64,000 nt of DNA from Paenibacillus fonticola DSM 21315 (lineage in GTDB: Bacteria > Bacillota > Bacilli > Paenibacillales > Paenibacillaceae), in assembly GCF_000381905.1 (NCBI RefSeq), contig NZ_KB907266.1, forward strand, positions 1-64,000, given 5' to 3'. The notes under the pieces are model-generated. The model was given only the letters and a program-made list of their open reading frames with translations, had not been told where the DNA came from and searched no databases. The translations under genes were made by a program, and so were the position numbers. This document shows positions 27,869-37,422 of this stretch, in pieces. How positions within the stretch are numbered: the stretch's first letter is position 1; every line of letters starts with the position of its first letter.

Positions 27869-28714
27869 ATGACGGGAAGCATTGTAGTGCAAATCGAGGC
27901 TGTGCTGCCGCAGCTGCCGGAGTCCGAGCGAAAAGCCGCTCAGTATATTTTGGATAAGCCTGAACAGGTTTCCAAATTGAGCATTCATGCGTTGGCGGAA
28001 CAAGCAGGAACGAGCGCGGCTGCGATTACCCGTCTATGCCGTTCCCTTGGCTTAAGCGGGTTCCCGGATTTAAAGGTACGGCTGTCGGTCGACAACGCTA
28101 AACCGCAAAAGCCCGGTTACTATGATATTGAGCATAATGAAGCGGTGCACAATGTAATTCAGAAAACTGTGGCAAACAGCTTGCAGGCTATTCAGGATAC
28201 GGTGCTGCATTTGCAGCCGGAGCAGATTGAGCAAGTGGTCGAGCAGTTTCGGAAAGCGCCGGTGATTTATATGTACGGTGTCGGGGCGTCCGGGATTGTT
28301 GCTGCCGATGCGGCGCAGAAATGGCTGCGCCTTGGCAAGCAGGCTTCCGCACTGGGGGATGGGCATCTACTTGCGGCGGCACTGGCCAGTGCTCCGCCCG
28401 AAGCGCTATTTATGGGCGTCTCCTACAGCGGCAATACGAAGGAAGTCGTCCAGCTGTTCCGCGTGGCGAGACAGTACGGAGTGCGCAGCATCGGCCTATC
28501 CCGCTTCGGGAATCATAAAGTGTCGGAATTGGCTGATACGATGCTGTTTACGCCGCTTGCCCCGGAAGCGACTTTGCGCAGCGGAGCTACGGGCTCGCGA
28601 TTGGCTCAGCTCGTTGTAATCGATATTTTATTTTTTGCATATGCTTCAAGGCAGTATGAGGAGACTATTGCGAAGCTCGGACGTACTCATGAGGCGATTT
28701 CATTCCTGAAATAA
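27869..28714 (+). CDS. murR: RpiR family regulator MurR
   Basis: 281 residues: N-terminal helix-turn-helix (AEQAGTSAAAITRLCRSLGL, about 46-65) and C-terminal SIS domain (GVGASGIVAADAAQKWLRLG; SYSGNTKEVVQLFR) that would sense a sugar phosphate such as MurNAc-6-P. As the third gene of the mur operon it likely controls its own transcript. GGGGAGATG-type ribosome site upstream. Confidence 0.87.
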   Translation: MTGSIVVQIEAVLPQLPESERKAAQYILDKPEQVSKLSIHALAEQAGTSAAAITRLCRSLGLSGFPDLKVRLSVDNAKPQKPGYYDIEHNEAVHNVIQKTVANSLQAIQDTVLHLQPEQIEQVVEQFRKAPVIYMYGVGASGIVAADAAQKWLRLGKQASALGDGHLLAAALASAPPEALFMGVSYSGNTKEVVQLFRVARQYGVRSIGLSRFGNHKVSELADTMLFTPLAPEATLRSGATGSRLAQLVVIDILFFAYASRQYEETIAKLGRTHEAISFLK

Positions 28715-28870
28715 CAGGGTTACGGTCGTATTGGGAAACATGAGTGAGAGCGGTTAAACGGGCTTCCCGATGCGGGGCATATTTTCCGGCGCCTGAATTG
28801 TGGCAACATGTACATCCTATCCGTCATATATTAATGAGGATCAGCATGTGACGGGAGGTGTAGTACAGCT

Positions 28871-29158
28871 TTGAGTTATCAGCACTACGGCATTAGTCCG
28901 CAGCTGGTGGAGCGGGTTAAACTTAAAATGAAAAACCCGGTCATCAAAGAACGTATTAAGGGCTTGGTTGATGGGCTTACCAAAGCGGATCTGCAAGATC
29001 GGGCGAAGGTGAAGCGGCTTGTTAAATCGGCAGCCTCGGTGTTGAATGAGCGCTTGACCGGCCAGCAAGAGGAGCAAATGGTACAGTTCGTTATTGCGCA
29101 GAAAATCGACCCCCGCAACACGCTTCATTTGCTTAAGCTGTGGGGAATGTTCAGGTAA
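28871..29158 (+). CDS. spoVIF: Stage VI sporulation protein F family
   Basis: 95 residues beginning LSYQHYGISPQLVERVKLK. It matches the short basic SpoVIF (YjcC-type) family, needed for late coat maturation in B. subtilis. The start is TTG 28871 with GGGAGGTG 10 nt upstream. It stands alone between murR and a strong hairpin. The family call is from memory of the family, hence the reduced confidence. Confidence 0.8.
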   Translation: MSYQHYGISPQLVERVKLKMKNPVIKERIKGLVDGLTKADLQDRAKVKRLVKSAASVLNERLTGQQEEQMVQFVIAQKIDPRNTLHLLKLWGMFR

Positions 29159-29202
29159 GCAGATGCAACAGCAAGACTCAAAGTAAGAGACGTCAGGAGG
29201 AA

Positions 29203-29230
29203 AAACCGTTCGCCCAGGGGCGAACGGTTT
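29203..29230. terminator. Strong hairpin after spoVIF
   Basis: AACCGTTCGCC / GGCGAACGGTT, 11-bp perfect stem with a short loop, A's before and a short T run after. It can act in either direction. Confidence 0.8.
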
Positions 29231-29413
29231 CTTCACATTTTGCGGCGCTTTATTGTCCCCTATATTAATAGGCAAAGGGAGTGAGAAGCAACTGGACCTA
29301 TGACAGGCAACCTTTTGTTGGGCGGCCCACATAGGTTATTTACATCTAATCAAGTAGAAGCTGGAATTTTAAAATTAAGGCTATGTTAAATTCAACTGTT
29401 GATAACTGACCAT

Positions 29414-29446
29414 AATAAAGCCGCCTGGTAAATAGGCGGCTTTATT
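29414..29446. terminator. Bidirectional terminator beside grpB
   Basis: AATAAAGCCGCC / GGCGGCTTTATT perfect 12-bp stem, 30 bp past the old end of the grpB frame. Confidence 0.8.
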
Positions 29447-29475
29447 GAGCTATCGCTTCCTGTTAGTGGAATAAA

Positions 29476-29991
29476 TTAGTATTTTTTGTTTTTTATAAAC
29501 CAAGCAAGAGCAAGTTGCTTCATTTCCATTACAAACGCCTTCTTGCTGGGCTATATTCGTTTGTGTTTTCAAAATGTTGGGTTAATTCTTCCTTAAATCG
29601 ACTGTATCTCAAAACCTCTTCAGGATGCTTTTAAATAGTCTCTAAATACGAGATGCCGTTCGATTCGGGGGTTATTAATTTCATAGAAATGGATGTGGTG
29701 AGTTCTGTTCTCTCCACCTTTGCGGAATAACCTTCTTCCTGGGATACCCCAATCTCCAGCAACATCATAATTAAGAGAACGCATTTTGTCGTTAAACAAA
29801 TCAATTTTACTGATGCTTGTTACAATACACATCATATCAATTACAGGTTTGGCTTTCATTCCAGGAACCGATGTGCTTCCAAAATGCTCAAATCGTACGA
29901 TCTCATCGTTAAATATGGTTTTCAGAAAATTAGCTTCCTCGTGAAAAAGCCTAATCCAATCTTCACTGAATTCACTTAACCTAACCTTCAT
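29476..29991 (-). pseudogene. GrpB family nucleotidyltransferase-like protein, frameshifted
   Basis: The N-terminal 123 codons read as a normal GrpB protein (FEHFGSTSVPGMKAKPVIDM, HIHFYE) and then stop at DYLKAS. The expected remainder continues in two other frames: PEEVLRYSRFKEELTQHFEN, then SKKAFVMEMKQLALAWFIK, ending at a stop at 29476. The full span is 172 codons, the usual family length. Two indels, near 29628 and near 29545, therefore disrupt the gene, unless they are sequencing errors. The start is ATG 29991, not the longer frame. Confidence 0.82.
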
Positions 29992-30398
29992 AACTGCCTC
30001 CTTACTTGTATTATAATAGTTCAACTTATATAAATGGATTCGTAGTATTTAATTTCTGCGAAAAAGAAGGGAAAATAAATTTAAATGTATCAGATGTCCT
30101 TAAAAGTAGGGAGGCTTCCTATCATGGGCTGGATCCTTGATATTAGTGCATAGAATCCATCTAATCCCCTGAAACATTCGTTTAGAGCATAATTAGATAC
30201 ATGAATTCCATTTATTGCGCGACAACTTGGTCTATGCATCTTAGTGTGCGGCATCTAAATATAAGACAGCTTGTTGAGCAACAGCGACCTTTTGAACATT
30301 TACGCACTTACCCCATTACCCACATCCATTATTACTAGTTCAACTTATATAGATTAAAGTAATATATTTCGCATGATGTTATAGAACCGTCTGTTAGT
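29992..30398. other. AT-rich spacer between grpB remnant and IS remnant
   Basis: No gene recognised. The 16-bp sequence tagttcaacttatata occurs at about 30018 and again at about 30338, a direct repeat that might bracket a lost or degraded insertion. Confidence 0.4.
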
Positions 30399-30935
30399 TT
30401 AACAAGAATAAGCAGAAAGCCGAAGTTTGGTGTTTGTGTCGGTCACAGTAAACAGGCATGATTTGACCAACATATTTTTCTTATTCGATGCGGTATTTTC
30501 ATATTCCTTGCTGTCTACGTAACGAAACCAAGCCAAATAATGTTGCAAATATTTAGTTGCAACACCGTTAAAGCGATCCATCCACTTTTTCAAGCGGCTG
30601 TGGTAGCTGTTGACGTTTTGGATATGGTACACGCCTTTCACACGTTGTTTTCCATCGGACTTGAATCGGAAATGAGCTAATCCTTTAGCATTCGCATAGG
30701 AACTGAATGCTCTCCATGAATCAGTACAGAGCACGTTTGAGTCGGATAAATGACCACCAATTACCTCATTCAATTTCGTTGTGCGAATACGCCCACGTCC
30801 AAGAACGCCAGAGTACGTCATTTTCTGGCGGTCACGAGCAACGAGTACACACACTTGGTCATAACTGATACCACGATACTTGGCTTTTCCACCACGTTTA
30901 CGTGGCTTGCGTTCAGTGATATTAGGGCAAATCAT
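30399..30935 (-). pseudogene. IS1595-family (ISXO2-like) transposase, N-terminally truncated
   Basis: 178 codons covering the C-terminal catalytic half: NITERKPRKRGGKAKYRG, the second acidic residue in CTDSWRAF, and NSYHSRLKKWMDRFNGVATKYLQHYLAWF near the end. Family members are about twice as long, with an N-terminal zinc ribbon and a first catalytic Asp, both missing here, so this copy should be inactive. It is flanked by AT-rich DNA and matches the relic at 12970-13059. Confidence 0.85.
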
Positions 30936-31246
30936 CTCCGAACAGTGATATTACCCTTGTTGTTCGTAGTTATCAAATATCAACAACAAAGTTTAACCAA
31001 GCCAAAATTAAAAAGGTTGCTGGAGGGCCTTACGGCAGCTAAATCCCACATAGGTGAGGAGGCAGGATATCCTATATTGATTTTCTCAAAACAGGGTATA
31101 GCTCAAGGCATAGCTCACCGAATGTTCCACAGCACGGCTCAGGATATGGTCTCTGCAGCATGGCGATTCAGGTAGCCCACGGCCTAGAGCCGATCCAGAT
31201 TATAGTTCAGAGGGGACGTCTCGGGGTACCGGGCTTGAAGTAGTAG
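30936..31246. other. Spacer, nothing firm
   Basis: 31000-31175 keeps an open forward frame (ending ...HRMFHSTAQDMVSAAWRFR) without a start signal. It might be a decayed gene end, but I recognise no family. Confidence 0.3.
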
Positions 31247-31594
31247 TCAGAAATCTCTAAATTGCAATTGCGCGCCGATAATATCCGTTATGCTCACCCA
31301 AAATACATCATGGCCCTGGATGAGCCTGATTTTTTTTCGCTGCTGGTCTATTTTCGTCACGATGCCTTTTAATTCTGTTTCATTAAATTGTCCAAATACA
31401 AGCAGCGTCACCTCTTGGCCGTACAGCATCGATTCGGCGATGATGCGCGAAAGGCGGTCCGCCTCCTGCTCATCGATTTGCGGCCGTTCTTTCTTGCCTG
31501 CAGTTTTCTCTCGAAGGATGTGAGCCTCCTTATGCTGGGGAAGCATCATGCGGCTTGATTCCCATAACCCATTGTTTGTAAGCTTTTTACTCAT
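31247..31594 (-). CDS. yolD: YolD-like family protein
   Basis: 115 residues. N-terminal SKKLTNNGLWESSRMMLPQHKEA and a C-terminal beta-rich part (VTLLVFGQFNETELKGIVTKID) are typical of YolD proteins, which are usually encoded next to UvrX-type Y-family polymerases. The biochemical role is not established. It overlaps the uvrX stop by four bases and is the last gene of the SOS operon. Confidence 0.85.
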   Translation of the reverse strand: MSKKLTNNGLWESSRMMLPQHKEAHILREKTAGKKERPQIDEQEADRLSRIIAESMLYGQEVTLLVFGQFNETELKGIVTKIDQQRKKIRLIQGHDVFWVSITDIIGAQLQFRDF

Positions 31595-32862
31595 TTGTAG
31601 TGCCCTCCAATTTTCTGTGCCCGTTCATTCGCTTGACCTGATGCGGTTAAAGAGGAGGCTCTTATGATAGCTGCACTGCCGAAACGATCTTTAATTTCAT
31701 CGGTCGCCTTATCCAAGGCCCTGTACTTTATCTGATCCTCGAAAAGGGTCAATTGGTAATGGCTATCTGACGCCAGGCTGCTCAGTGCGATGCCTGCCCG
31801 GCGCACGGGCAAGCCGTTCCAATGGCGGTAGAATAGCGCTTTGGCCGCTTCATATACGGTATTCGTATGGTGCGTCGGGTCCGGCAGCTTCATCTGCCGG
31901 GAGAAGCCGATTCGTGCGTCGTAAGGGCTGCACAGGCAGCTGACTGCAACGACCTGGCCCATATATCCCTTGCGCCGGCAATCCCGGCACACCTCCTCTA
32001 CAAGCTCCAGTAAAATCGTGTCGATCTCGTCAGGCTCGGCATAATCCCTCGGCAGGGTCATCATATGGCTGACCGATTTCGGGGCGGCCTCAAACGTTCG
32101 CGGCGTAACCGGAGAATTATCGAGGCCGTTCGCCGTTCGCCACATGATTTCCGCCTGGATGTCGCTCTGCTTCCCAAAACGGGCGCGGAACTTATCCTTC
32201 AGGAGCGGCAGCGGCGTTCTGGCGACATCTCCAATCCGGTACATCCCGAGCCGGGTAAAATGAGCTGCCATGCGCGAGCCGACGCCGAACATTTTGTGAA
32301 TCGGCTCGGGCCAAAGCACGGAGGGGACGTTGGCAGGGGGGAGCGTGTACAGCCCGCTCGGATTTTTCTTCGCCCAAATGTCGGTTGCCAGCTTAGCAAG
32401 CATTTTGTTGGAGCTGATGCCGATTCGTACCCATACTCCGGTTTGCTTCAGCACTTTCTGCTGAATCGACCTGGCCATCGCCAAAGGATCGCCGTTAAAT
32501 AAATGAAGGCTTCCCGATACGTCAAGAAATTGCTCGTCGATCGAAAAAATTTCTACCAAATCCGTATACTCCTTATAGATTTCCGTAATCATCAGGGATA
32601 CATTGATGTAATGCTGCATCCTCGGGCGTATGACTACGAGCTCAGGACATTTCCTGATCGCCTCCCCTAATCGCTCCGCTGTCGTCACTCCAAAGCTTTT
32701 CGCGATCGGGCAAGCCGCCAGAATAATCCCTGAACGGCGGGCCGGATCTCCGGCAACGGCGACCGGCTTGTTCTTGCAACCGGGGTGATCCGCCTTCTCG
32801 ATGCTGGCGTAGAAGCTCTGGCAATCTGCCAGGAAGATCGTTCTTTCGTGTGCGTGTTTCAT
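31591..32862 (-). CDS. uvrX: Y-family (UvrX/ImpB-type) translesion DNA polymerase
   Basis: 423 residues. The catalytic carboxylates are visible: DCQSFYASIE (Asp13) and FSIDEQFLDVSG (Asp109/Glu110). The little-finger region contains the family's ISSNKMLAKLATD and GVGSRMAAHF segments. The SIDEQF form, with Gln where DinB has Ala, is typical of the UvrX/UmuC-like branch. The two LexA boxes upstream indicate DNA-damage induction. The start ATG overlaps the preceding gene's stop by four bases. Confidence 0.9.
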   Translation of the reverse strand: MKHAHERTIFLADCQSFYASIEKADHPGCKNKPVAVAGDPARRSGIILAACPIAKSFGVTTAERLGEAIRKCPELVVIRPRMQHYINVSLMITEIYKEYTDLVEIFSIDEQFLDVSGSLHLFNGDPLAMARSIQQKVLKQTGVWVRIGISSNKMLAKLATDIWAKKNPSGLYTLPPANVPSVLWPEPIHKMFGVGSRMAAHFTRLGMYRIGDVARTPLPLLKDKFRARFGKQSDIQAEIMWRTANGLDNSPVTPRTFEAAPKSVSHMMTLPRDYAEPDEIDTILLELVEEVCRDCRRKGYMGQVVAVSCLCSPYDARIGFSRQMKLPDPTHHTNTVYEAAKALFYRHWNGLPVRRAGIALSSLASDSHYQLTLFEDQIKYRALDKATDEIKDRFGSAAIIRASSLTASGQANERAQKIGGHYK

Positions 32863-33227
32863 CTAGGTGCCTCCCACAGCTTCATAAAAAGAATCATAAG
32901 CTCCGCTTTAACCAAGCTTCTCAGCATTTTGAAATGATGAATATAACCTCGAACCTTATACTCCACCTCAACGCCCAGCGCGTCCATCGTCGTAGCAAGG
33001 ATTTGGATGCGCTGCTGCCTCATTTTGGCCCTCAGAGCTTTCAATTCACGATGAATCAGATCCTCGACGCCTTTTAGATAAAAAATAACCAGATTGTAGA
33101 TCATTTTATTCTGGTGCCTGCTGAGTTCAGCGATATCCCTTGCCAGCATATCCAGCAAAATAGGCAGCAAGGTGTACTCTTTGATGATTTGAATATCCTC
33201 TTCTGTCTCGAATGTTGGGTTAGTCAT
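32859..33227 (-). CDS. Unknown small protein, first gene of the SOS operon
   Basis: 122 residues, mainly helical by composition, Leu/Met-rich, with no Cys, no signal peptide and a central basic stretch (RELKALRAKMRQQRIQ, about 71-86). No family recognised. It is read directly from the LexA-controlled promoter, and its stop overlaps the uvrX start (ATGA), so it is very likely translated and co-regulated with the polymerase. A polymerase accessory role is a guess from position only. Confidence 0.75.
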   Translation of the reverse strand: MTNPTFETEEDIQIIKEYTLLPILLDMLARDIAELSRHQNKMIYNLVIFYLKGVEDLIHRELKALRAKMRQQRIQILATTMDALGVEVEYKVRGYIHHFKMLRSLVKAELMILFMKLWEAPR

Positions 33228-33247
33228 GATATCACACCACCATAATG

Positions 33248-33261
33248 CGAACGTATATTCG
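33248..33261. promoter_or_regulatory. LexA (SOS) box 1
   Basis: CGAACGTATATTCG, fitting the Firmicute LexA (DinR) pattern CGAAC-N4-GTTCG with one mismatch (ATTCG). It lies between the -10 and the start of the SOS operon on the reverse strand. Confidence 0.8.
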
Positions 33262-33278
33262 TTTTATTTATTATATAC

Positions 33279-33292
33279 CGAACGTAAGTTCG
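33279..33292. promoter_or_regulatory. LexA (SOS) box 2
   Basis: CGAACGTAAGTTCG, a perfect CGAAC-N4-GTTCG. On the reverse strand it fills the spacer between TTGCAT and TATATA/TATAAT, so LexA would block polymerase. Its centre is 31 bp from box 1, close to three helical turns. Confidence 0.9.
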
Positions 33293-33948
33293 TTATGCAA
33301 GTGAATTTTCTGGAAAATGGCTCGTTTATTTAAGTAAAGATGATTCCTTTATATTAAGTAAAATGTAATATATTGGATTTAAAAACAAAAAATTATATAG
33401 GTAAGAAGTCATTTGCGGGACCAAGCAGGCTGGCAAGAAAATTTCTCTTGAAGTAGGAAGGCAACCATTAAGCCTAATATAGGACCAGCGTACGTTTTTT
33501 AGAAGGGTTCCACAATTTGGCAAAACGCTCGAAAGCCGCATGGTTAGGCGATTTTTTAGCGAGACTTTGGTATCAATTTTGTAACCTTTATGGAAACGGG
33601 TGTAAAAATAGAACGAAACTTCGCAATAAGTTGTGCGTCTAATATGAGCGAACAGCAGGAGCACTGGGCTCTGATGAAAACAGCAACTTGGAAACATAGC
33701 AAGGTATTGCTTTATTTTCAAGTTGTTTTCATGCCGATGCAGGACGAAGTAATTTAAAGGTTTTAATGTAATAAACAGGCAATTAGGTGCTGGAAGTCTC
33801 TAAACTACACAAGGAAGGCCCAGATGCAAAACGCTTCTATTAGCCTAGTTACTTTATTCGAGTACTTGGTTAATGATAGAGGTAATACGAGGAGTGGAGG
33901 TGTGAGGGGACCGTACTGTAAATCGCCTGCATACAAAAAAATAGCGAG
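33293..33948. other. AT-rich intergenic region
   Basis: No gene recognised. A reverse frame at 33326-33721 has no ribosome site and an aromatic- and Cys-rich, non-protein-like composition. The right part must hold the promoter of the polysaccharide locus, but no clear -35/-10 pair or riboswitch was identified. Confidence 0.5.
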
Positions 33949-36192
33949 GTGACAAGCGTAAAACCGATGACAACGTTAGCGCGAAAACGGCTGATAGTTT
34001 TACTTGTACTTGGCGGTATTTTTATCGCCGGGGGCATTTACCTCATCGCTTGGAATTTCCCGCCGTCCCACATCACATTCGAGGCTTCGGACGGTGCGAA
34101 AATCAAATTCCAAACATCAGGTGACCGCTTTATGAAGTATAAAGGTGACGGTAAATGGCAGGAAATTTTTGTAAAAGGCGTGAATTTAGGGGCTACGGTT
34201 CCTGGACATTTTCCGGGAGAATTCCCGATTACAGAACAAGATTATATGCGCTGGTTCAAACAAATTGATGACATGGGTGCAAACGTCATACGTATTTATA
34301 CTGTTCACAACCCGGTGTTCTATACGTCTTTAGTTAAATACAACAAGGATAAGGGAGACGACCCGCTGTACTTCATCCAGGGCATTTGGTCGCCGGAGGA
34401 GCAGTTGATCGAGCTTAAGGATGCGTACAACCCGGGAATCAAGGAGACATTCCACAAGGAAATCGAAAAAGCGGTGAAAGCCGTATATGGAGATTTGAAA
34501 GTACCAGTTCATCCGGGAGCCTCGGGAGGAAAGTACCGGGCGAATGCAGGACCTTATTTGATGGCCTGGCATATCGGCACGGAGTGGGATCCCGAGATGG
34601 TTGACAATACGAACAAGCTGTATGCCTCAACGGAGCCTTATCAGGGCAAGCATTTCTCGGCGCTGGATAAAGCTAGCCCGTTCGAGAGCTGGCTGGCCGA
34701 GCTGATCGATCAAACGGCGGAGCTGGAATCCTCTTACGGCTGGCAGCATCCGATGACCTTCACGAACTGGGTCACGACGGACGTGCTTGAGCATCCCGGC
34801 GAGCCTCTGTTTGAAGAGGATTTAGCCAGCGTGGATGCGACGCATATCGAGCCGGTGGATTGGGAAGCCGGGTATTTCGCTGCCTATCACGTCTACCCGT
34901 ATTATCCGGATTTCTTCCATCTGGACAAGACGCTGGAAACGATCCCGGATGGAAACGGCGGGTTCAATACGTATAAGGCTTATTTACGGCAGTTAAAGGA
35001 GCACTACAAGGATATCCCGGTCATGGTTACCGAGTACGGCGTACCTGCGTCCTTGGGCGTATCGCATATCGGTCCCGGGGGACGGAATCAGGGGGGGCAC
35101 AGCGATGCCGAAAAGGCTGAAATCGACGTATCCTTGACCAAGGACATTTACGATGAGGGCTATTCCGGCGCCATATTGTTCATGTGGCAGGATGAATGGT
35201 TCAAGAAGACGTGGAATACGATGCGCTTTGAAATTCCCGAGGACCGCCGTTCTTATTGGCTGAATGTCCTGACGAACGAGAAACTGTTTGGCATCGTCGC
35301 CATGGGTCCGGGCAAGGAGGACGATATTATCATCGACGGCCGGTTGAACGACTGGGATGCTTTGCCGGAAGGGGAAGTGAAGTACTGGGACAAACCCGCT
35401 CCCGGCATAGAGCGGTTCCGCGTGACCCATGACGAGGCTTATGTTTATGTGGGGCTTACGCTAAGTGAAGACTTTGATCCGGAAACCCGGCAAATATACC
35501 TTGGGACGCATACGCAAGAAGGAGGGGACGAGCCGGTCACGGAACTTCCCGGAATTAAGCTGAGCGATGGTCTGGAAGGCTTAGTCATCGTCGGGCGGGA
35601 TGAAGAGACGGAAGTGAGGATAGCACCGAGCTATGACTTCCATCAGCGTCTTTATGGGCGGTATGGCTATTGGATGCTGGATGATCCGGCAGAGGAGCAG
35701 CAAGTGCAGTTTCAGCCTTGGAAACTTGCTGTCAGCCTGACGATGTCACCGCCGGATACGAGGTTAAGTCAGCCTTTTAAGGATATGACGGTAGGCAAGC
35801 TGGTGCGTGGAATTTCAGATCGCCAAAGTGACAACTTTAACTCGCTGACTTCATGGCAATATAGCGGCAGAGAAGTGGAGCTGCGTATTCCGTGGATGCT
35901 GCTCGGCTTCGCGGACCCAAGCTCACTTCAGGTGATTGATTATGGACCGCTGAAGAAAGACCGCACGTTCACAACGACGCAAAGCGAAGGGATTACCTTC
36001 GTCCCCTGGGTCAAGGACCGTCAAAGCCAGAAAGTATTCGGACCAGGAAGTGATGGACCCGCCGATTTTGCGGAGCAGCCCAAATATACTTGGTCGCCTT
36101 GGGAAACTGTAAATTACACCGAGAATTTGAAATCCGGCTATTATGCCCTGAAAGAGTATTACGAAAGCTTGCCGGATCATGAGCCTGAATAG
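33949..36192 (+). CDS. Membrane-anchored glycoside hydrolase (clan GH-A-like barrel) with C-terminal DOMON/CBM9-like domain
   Basis: About 747 residues. An N-terminal membrane helix (about 15-35) is followed by a TIM barrel (about 70-450) with candidate acid/base Glu in WHIGTEWDPE (about 210) and nucleophile Glu in VMVTEYGVPAS (about 360), the clan GH-A arrangement. The C-terminal third (about 460-720), starting DDIIIDGRLNDWDAL and VYVGLTL, resembles carbohydrate-binding DOMON/CBM9 modules. It probably trims or processes the polymer made by the downstream synthase. The start is unclear: GTG 33949 or ATG 33967; neither has ideal ribosome-site spacing. Confidence 0.8.
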   Translation: MTSVKPMTTLARKRLIVLLVLGGIFIAGGIYLIAWNFPPSHITFEASDGAKIKFQTSGDRFMKYKGDGKWQEIFVKGVNLGATVPGHFPGEFPITEQDYMRWFKQIDDMGANVIRIYTVHNPVFYTSLVKYNKDKGDDPLYFIQGIWSPEEQLIELKDAYNPGIKETFHKEIEKAVKAVYGDLKVPVHPGASGGKYRANAGPYLMAWHIGTEWDPEMVDNTNKLYASTEPYQGKHFSALDKASPFESWLAELIDQTAELESSYGWQHPMTFTNWVTTDVLEHPGEPLFEEDLASVDATHIEPVDWEAGYFAAYHVYPYYPDFFHLDKTLETIPDGNGGFNTYKAYLRQLKEHYKDIPVMVTEYGVPASLGVSHIGPGGRNQGGHSDAEKAEIDVSLTKDIYDEGYSGAILFMWQDEWFKKTWNTMRFEIPEDRRSYWLNVLTNEKLFGIVAMGPGKEDDIIIDGRLNDWDALPEGEVKYWDKPAPGIERFRVTHDEAYVYVGLTLSEDFDPETRQIYLGTHTQEGGDEPVTELPGIKLSDGLEGLVIVGRDEETEVRIAPSYDFHQRLYGRYGYWMLDDPAEEQQVQFQPWKLAVSLTMSPPDTRLSQPFKDMTVGKLVRGISDRQSDNFNSLTSWQYSGREVELRIPWMLLGFADPSSLQVIDYGPLKKDRTFTTTQSEGITFVPWVKDRQSQKVFGPGSDGPADFAEQPKYTWSPWETVNYTENLKSGYYALKEYYESLPDHEPE

Positions 36193-36228
36193 TCCGGTGT
36201 CTGGTATATAGAAGGAGGAATGTTCTTT

Positions 36229-37422
36229 ATGTACACGCATCTTACCTTGGCTATTTATTTCATTTACGTATGCCTGGGATTGATCGGGATTGGCATTGCA
36301 CTCTTATTCACATTACGGCTCAGCCATTTGAATAAAGAGAAAAAGAGCAAGTACTATTTGCAGAAGCATCAGGATTATTTCAAGTTTATTCAAACGCATT
36401 TGAACGGCACGGCAGCGCTGCCGCTTCCGCCCGGTAAGCTGAAGGAATTGGAGTGGCGGGTCATTCAGCAGAAATGCATCGAATGGATCGGCCAGTTCAA
36501 GGGCGATTATCGCGAGAAGCTGGTAAGGCTATGTTATGAGGCAGGCTTTGTGCGCGAAGATATTAAGCTGCTCGACAGCTTGTTCTACGGACGGCGTATT
36601 GCCGCTGCTTACCGGCTTGGCGGAATGCGGGCGGCCGAGGCTGTTCCCCGGCTGCTGAAGATGCTGGAAAGTGAAAAGTACACGCCGCTTACGATCGTTG
36701 TAGCCCGTGCGGTGGCCAAAAGCGCTGAGCAGGAGGAGCAGTTAAAAGAAATGCTGCAGCATTTGCTCCGTCACGGTAAACCAATTCACAATATGGCTGC
36801 GGACATTGTGATGGAGTCGCAGCTGGATGCCAGCCGGCTGCTGCTTAAGCTGCTGGATGACGAAAATCCGGATCTGGTCAAGGTTGCCCTTGTAGCGATG
36901 TGGGGGCAGGCGATACCGGAAGTAGTGCCTTCCTTGGATCGCTTGGTTGGCGCCGAACAGACAGATGTCCGGGCCGAAGCGGTGAGGCTCTATTTGAGTT
37001 CCAACCCGGTGTTGAAAGATGACACGATCAAGAGCCTGATGGCTGACAAAGACTGGGAAGTCCGGGCCGCCGTAGCCAAATCTCTCGGCTCCCTGCATGC
37101 TGCAGGAAGTATCCCGCTGCTGCGCAGCGCCCTTAAGGATGCGAACTGGTGGGTGAGAAACAACAGTGCCGAAAGCTTGACCAAGCTGGGAGAGACCGGT
37201 TTTGAAGTGCTCTGTCAAGTCGCGATGAATGGATCGGGAGTCGAGCGTGAGACCGCGATGTACCATATTGAGAGAGCGATGCAGCAGAACAATGAACACG
37301 AGAAACTCGACCAAATGGTCGCCTATAACAAAAAAAAGCTGCTGTACGAACGGTATTTCGGCGTCGCCGAAAAAAGGCCGATTCGTCAGGTCGCAGCGGT
37401 CGGAGGCGATTACACTGCTTAG
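36229..37422 (+). CDS. Membrane-anchored HEAT-repeat protein
   Basis: 397 residues. One N-terminal membrane helix (about 5-28), a basic juxtamembrane helix, then a solenoid of HEAT-type repeats (about 120-370) such as EAVPRLLKMLES, VVPSLDRLVG, DKDWEVRAAVAKSLGSLH and DANWWVRNNSAESLTKLG. HEAT repeats are protein-binding scaffolds; here the natural partner is the glycosyltransferase that overlaps its 3' end. ATG 36229 is 10 nt after GGAGG; ATG 36220 is only 1 nt from it and is rejected. Confidence 0.8.
   Translation: MYTHLTLAIYFIYVCLGLIGIGIALLFTLRLSHLNKEKKSKYYLQKHQDYFKFIQTHLNGTAALPLPPGKLKELEWRVIQQKCIEWIGQFKGDYREKLVRLCYEAGFVREDIKLLDSLFYGRRIAAAYRLGGMRAAEAVPRLLKMLESEKYTPLTIVVARAVAKSAEQEEQLKEMLQHLLRHGKPIHNMAADIVMESQLDASRLLLKLLDDENPDLVKVALVAMWGQAIPEVVPSLDRLVGAEQTDVRAEAVRLYLSSNPVLKDDTIKSLMADKDWEVRAAVAKSLGSLHAAGSIPLLRSALKDANWWVRNNSAESLTKLGETGFEVLCQVAMNGSGVERETAMYHIERAMQQNNEHEKLDQMVAYNKKKLLYERYFGVAEKRPIRQVAAVGGDYTA

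Noticed and set aside
33326..33721. Reverse 131-codon frame
   Set aside because: Composition is not protein-like, no ribosome site, no recognisable domain.
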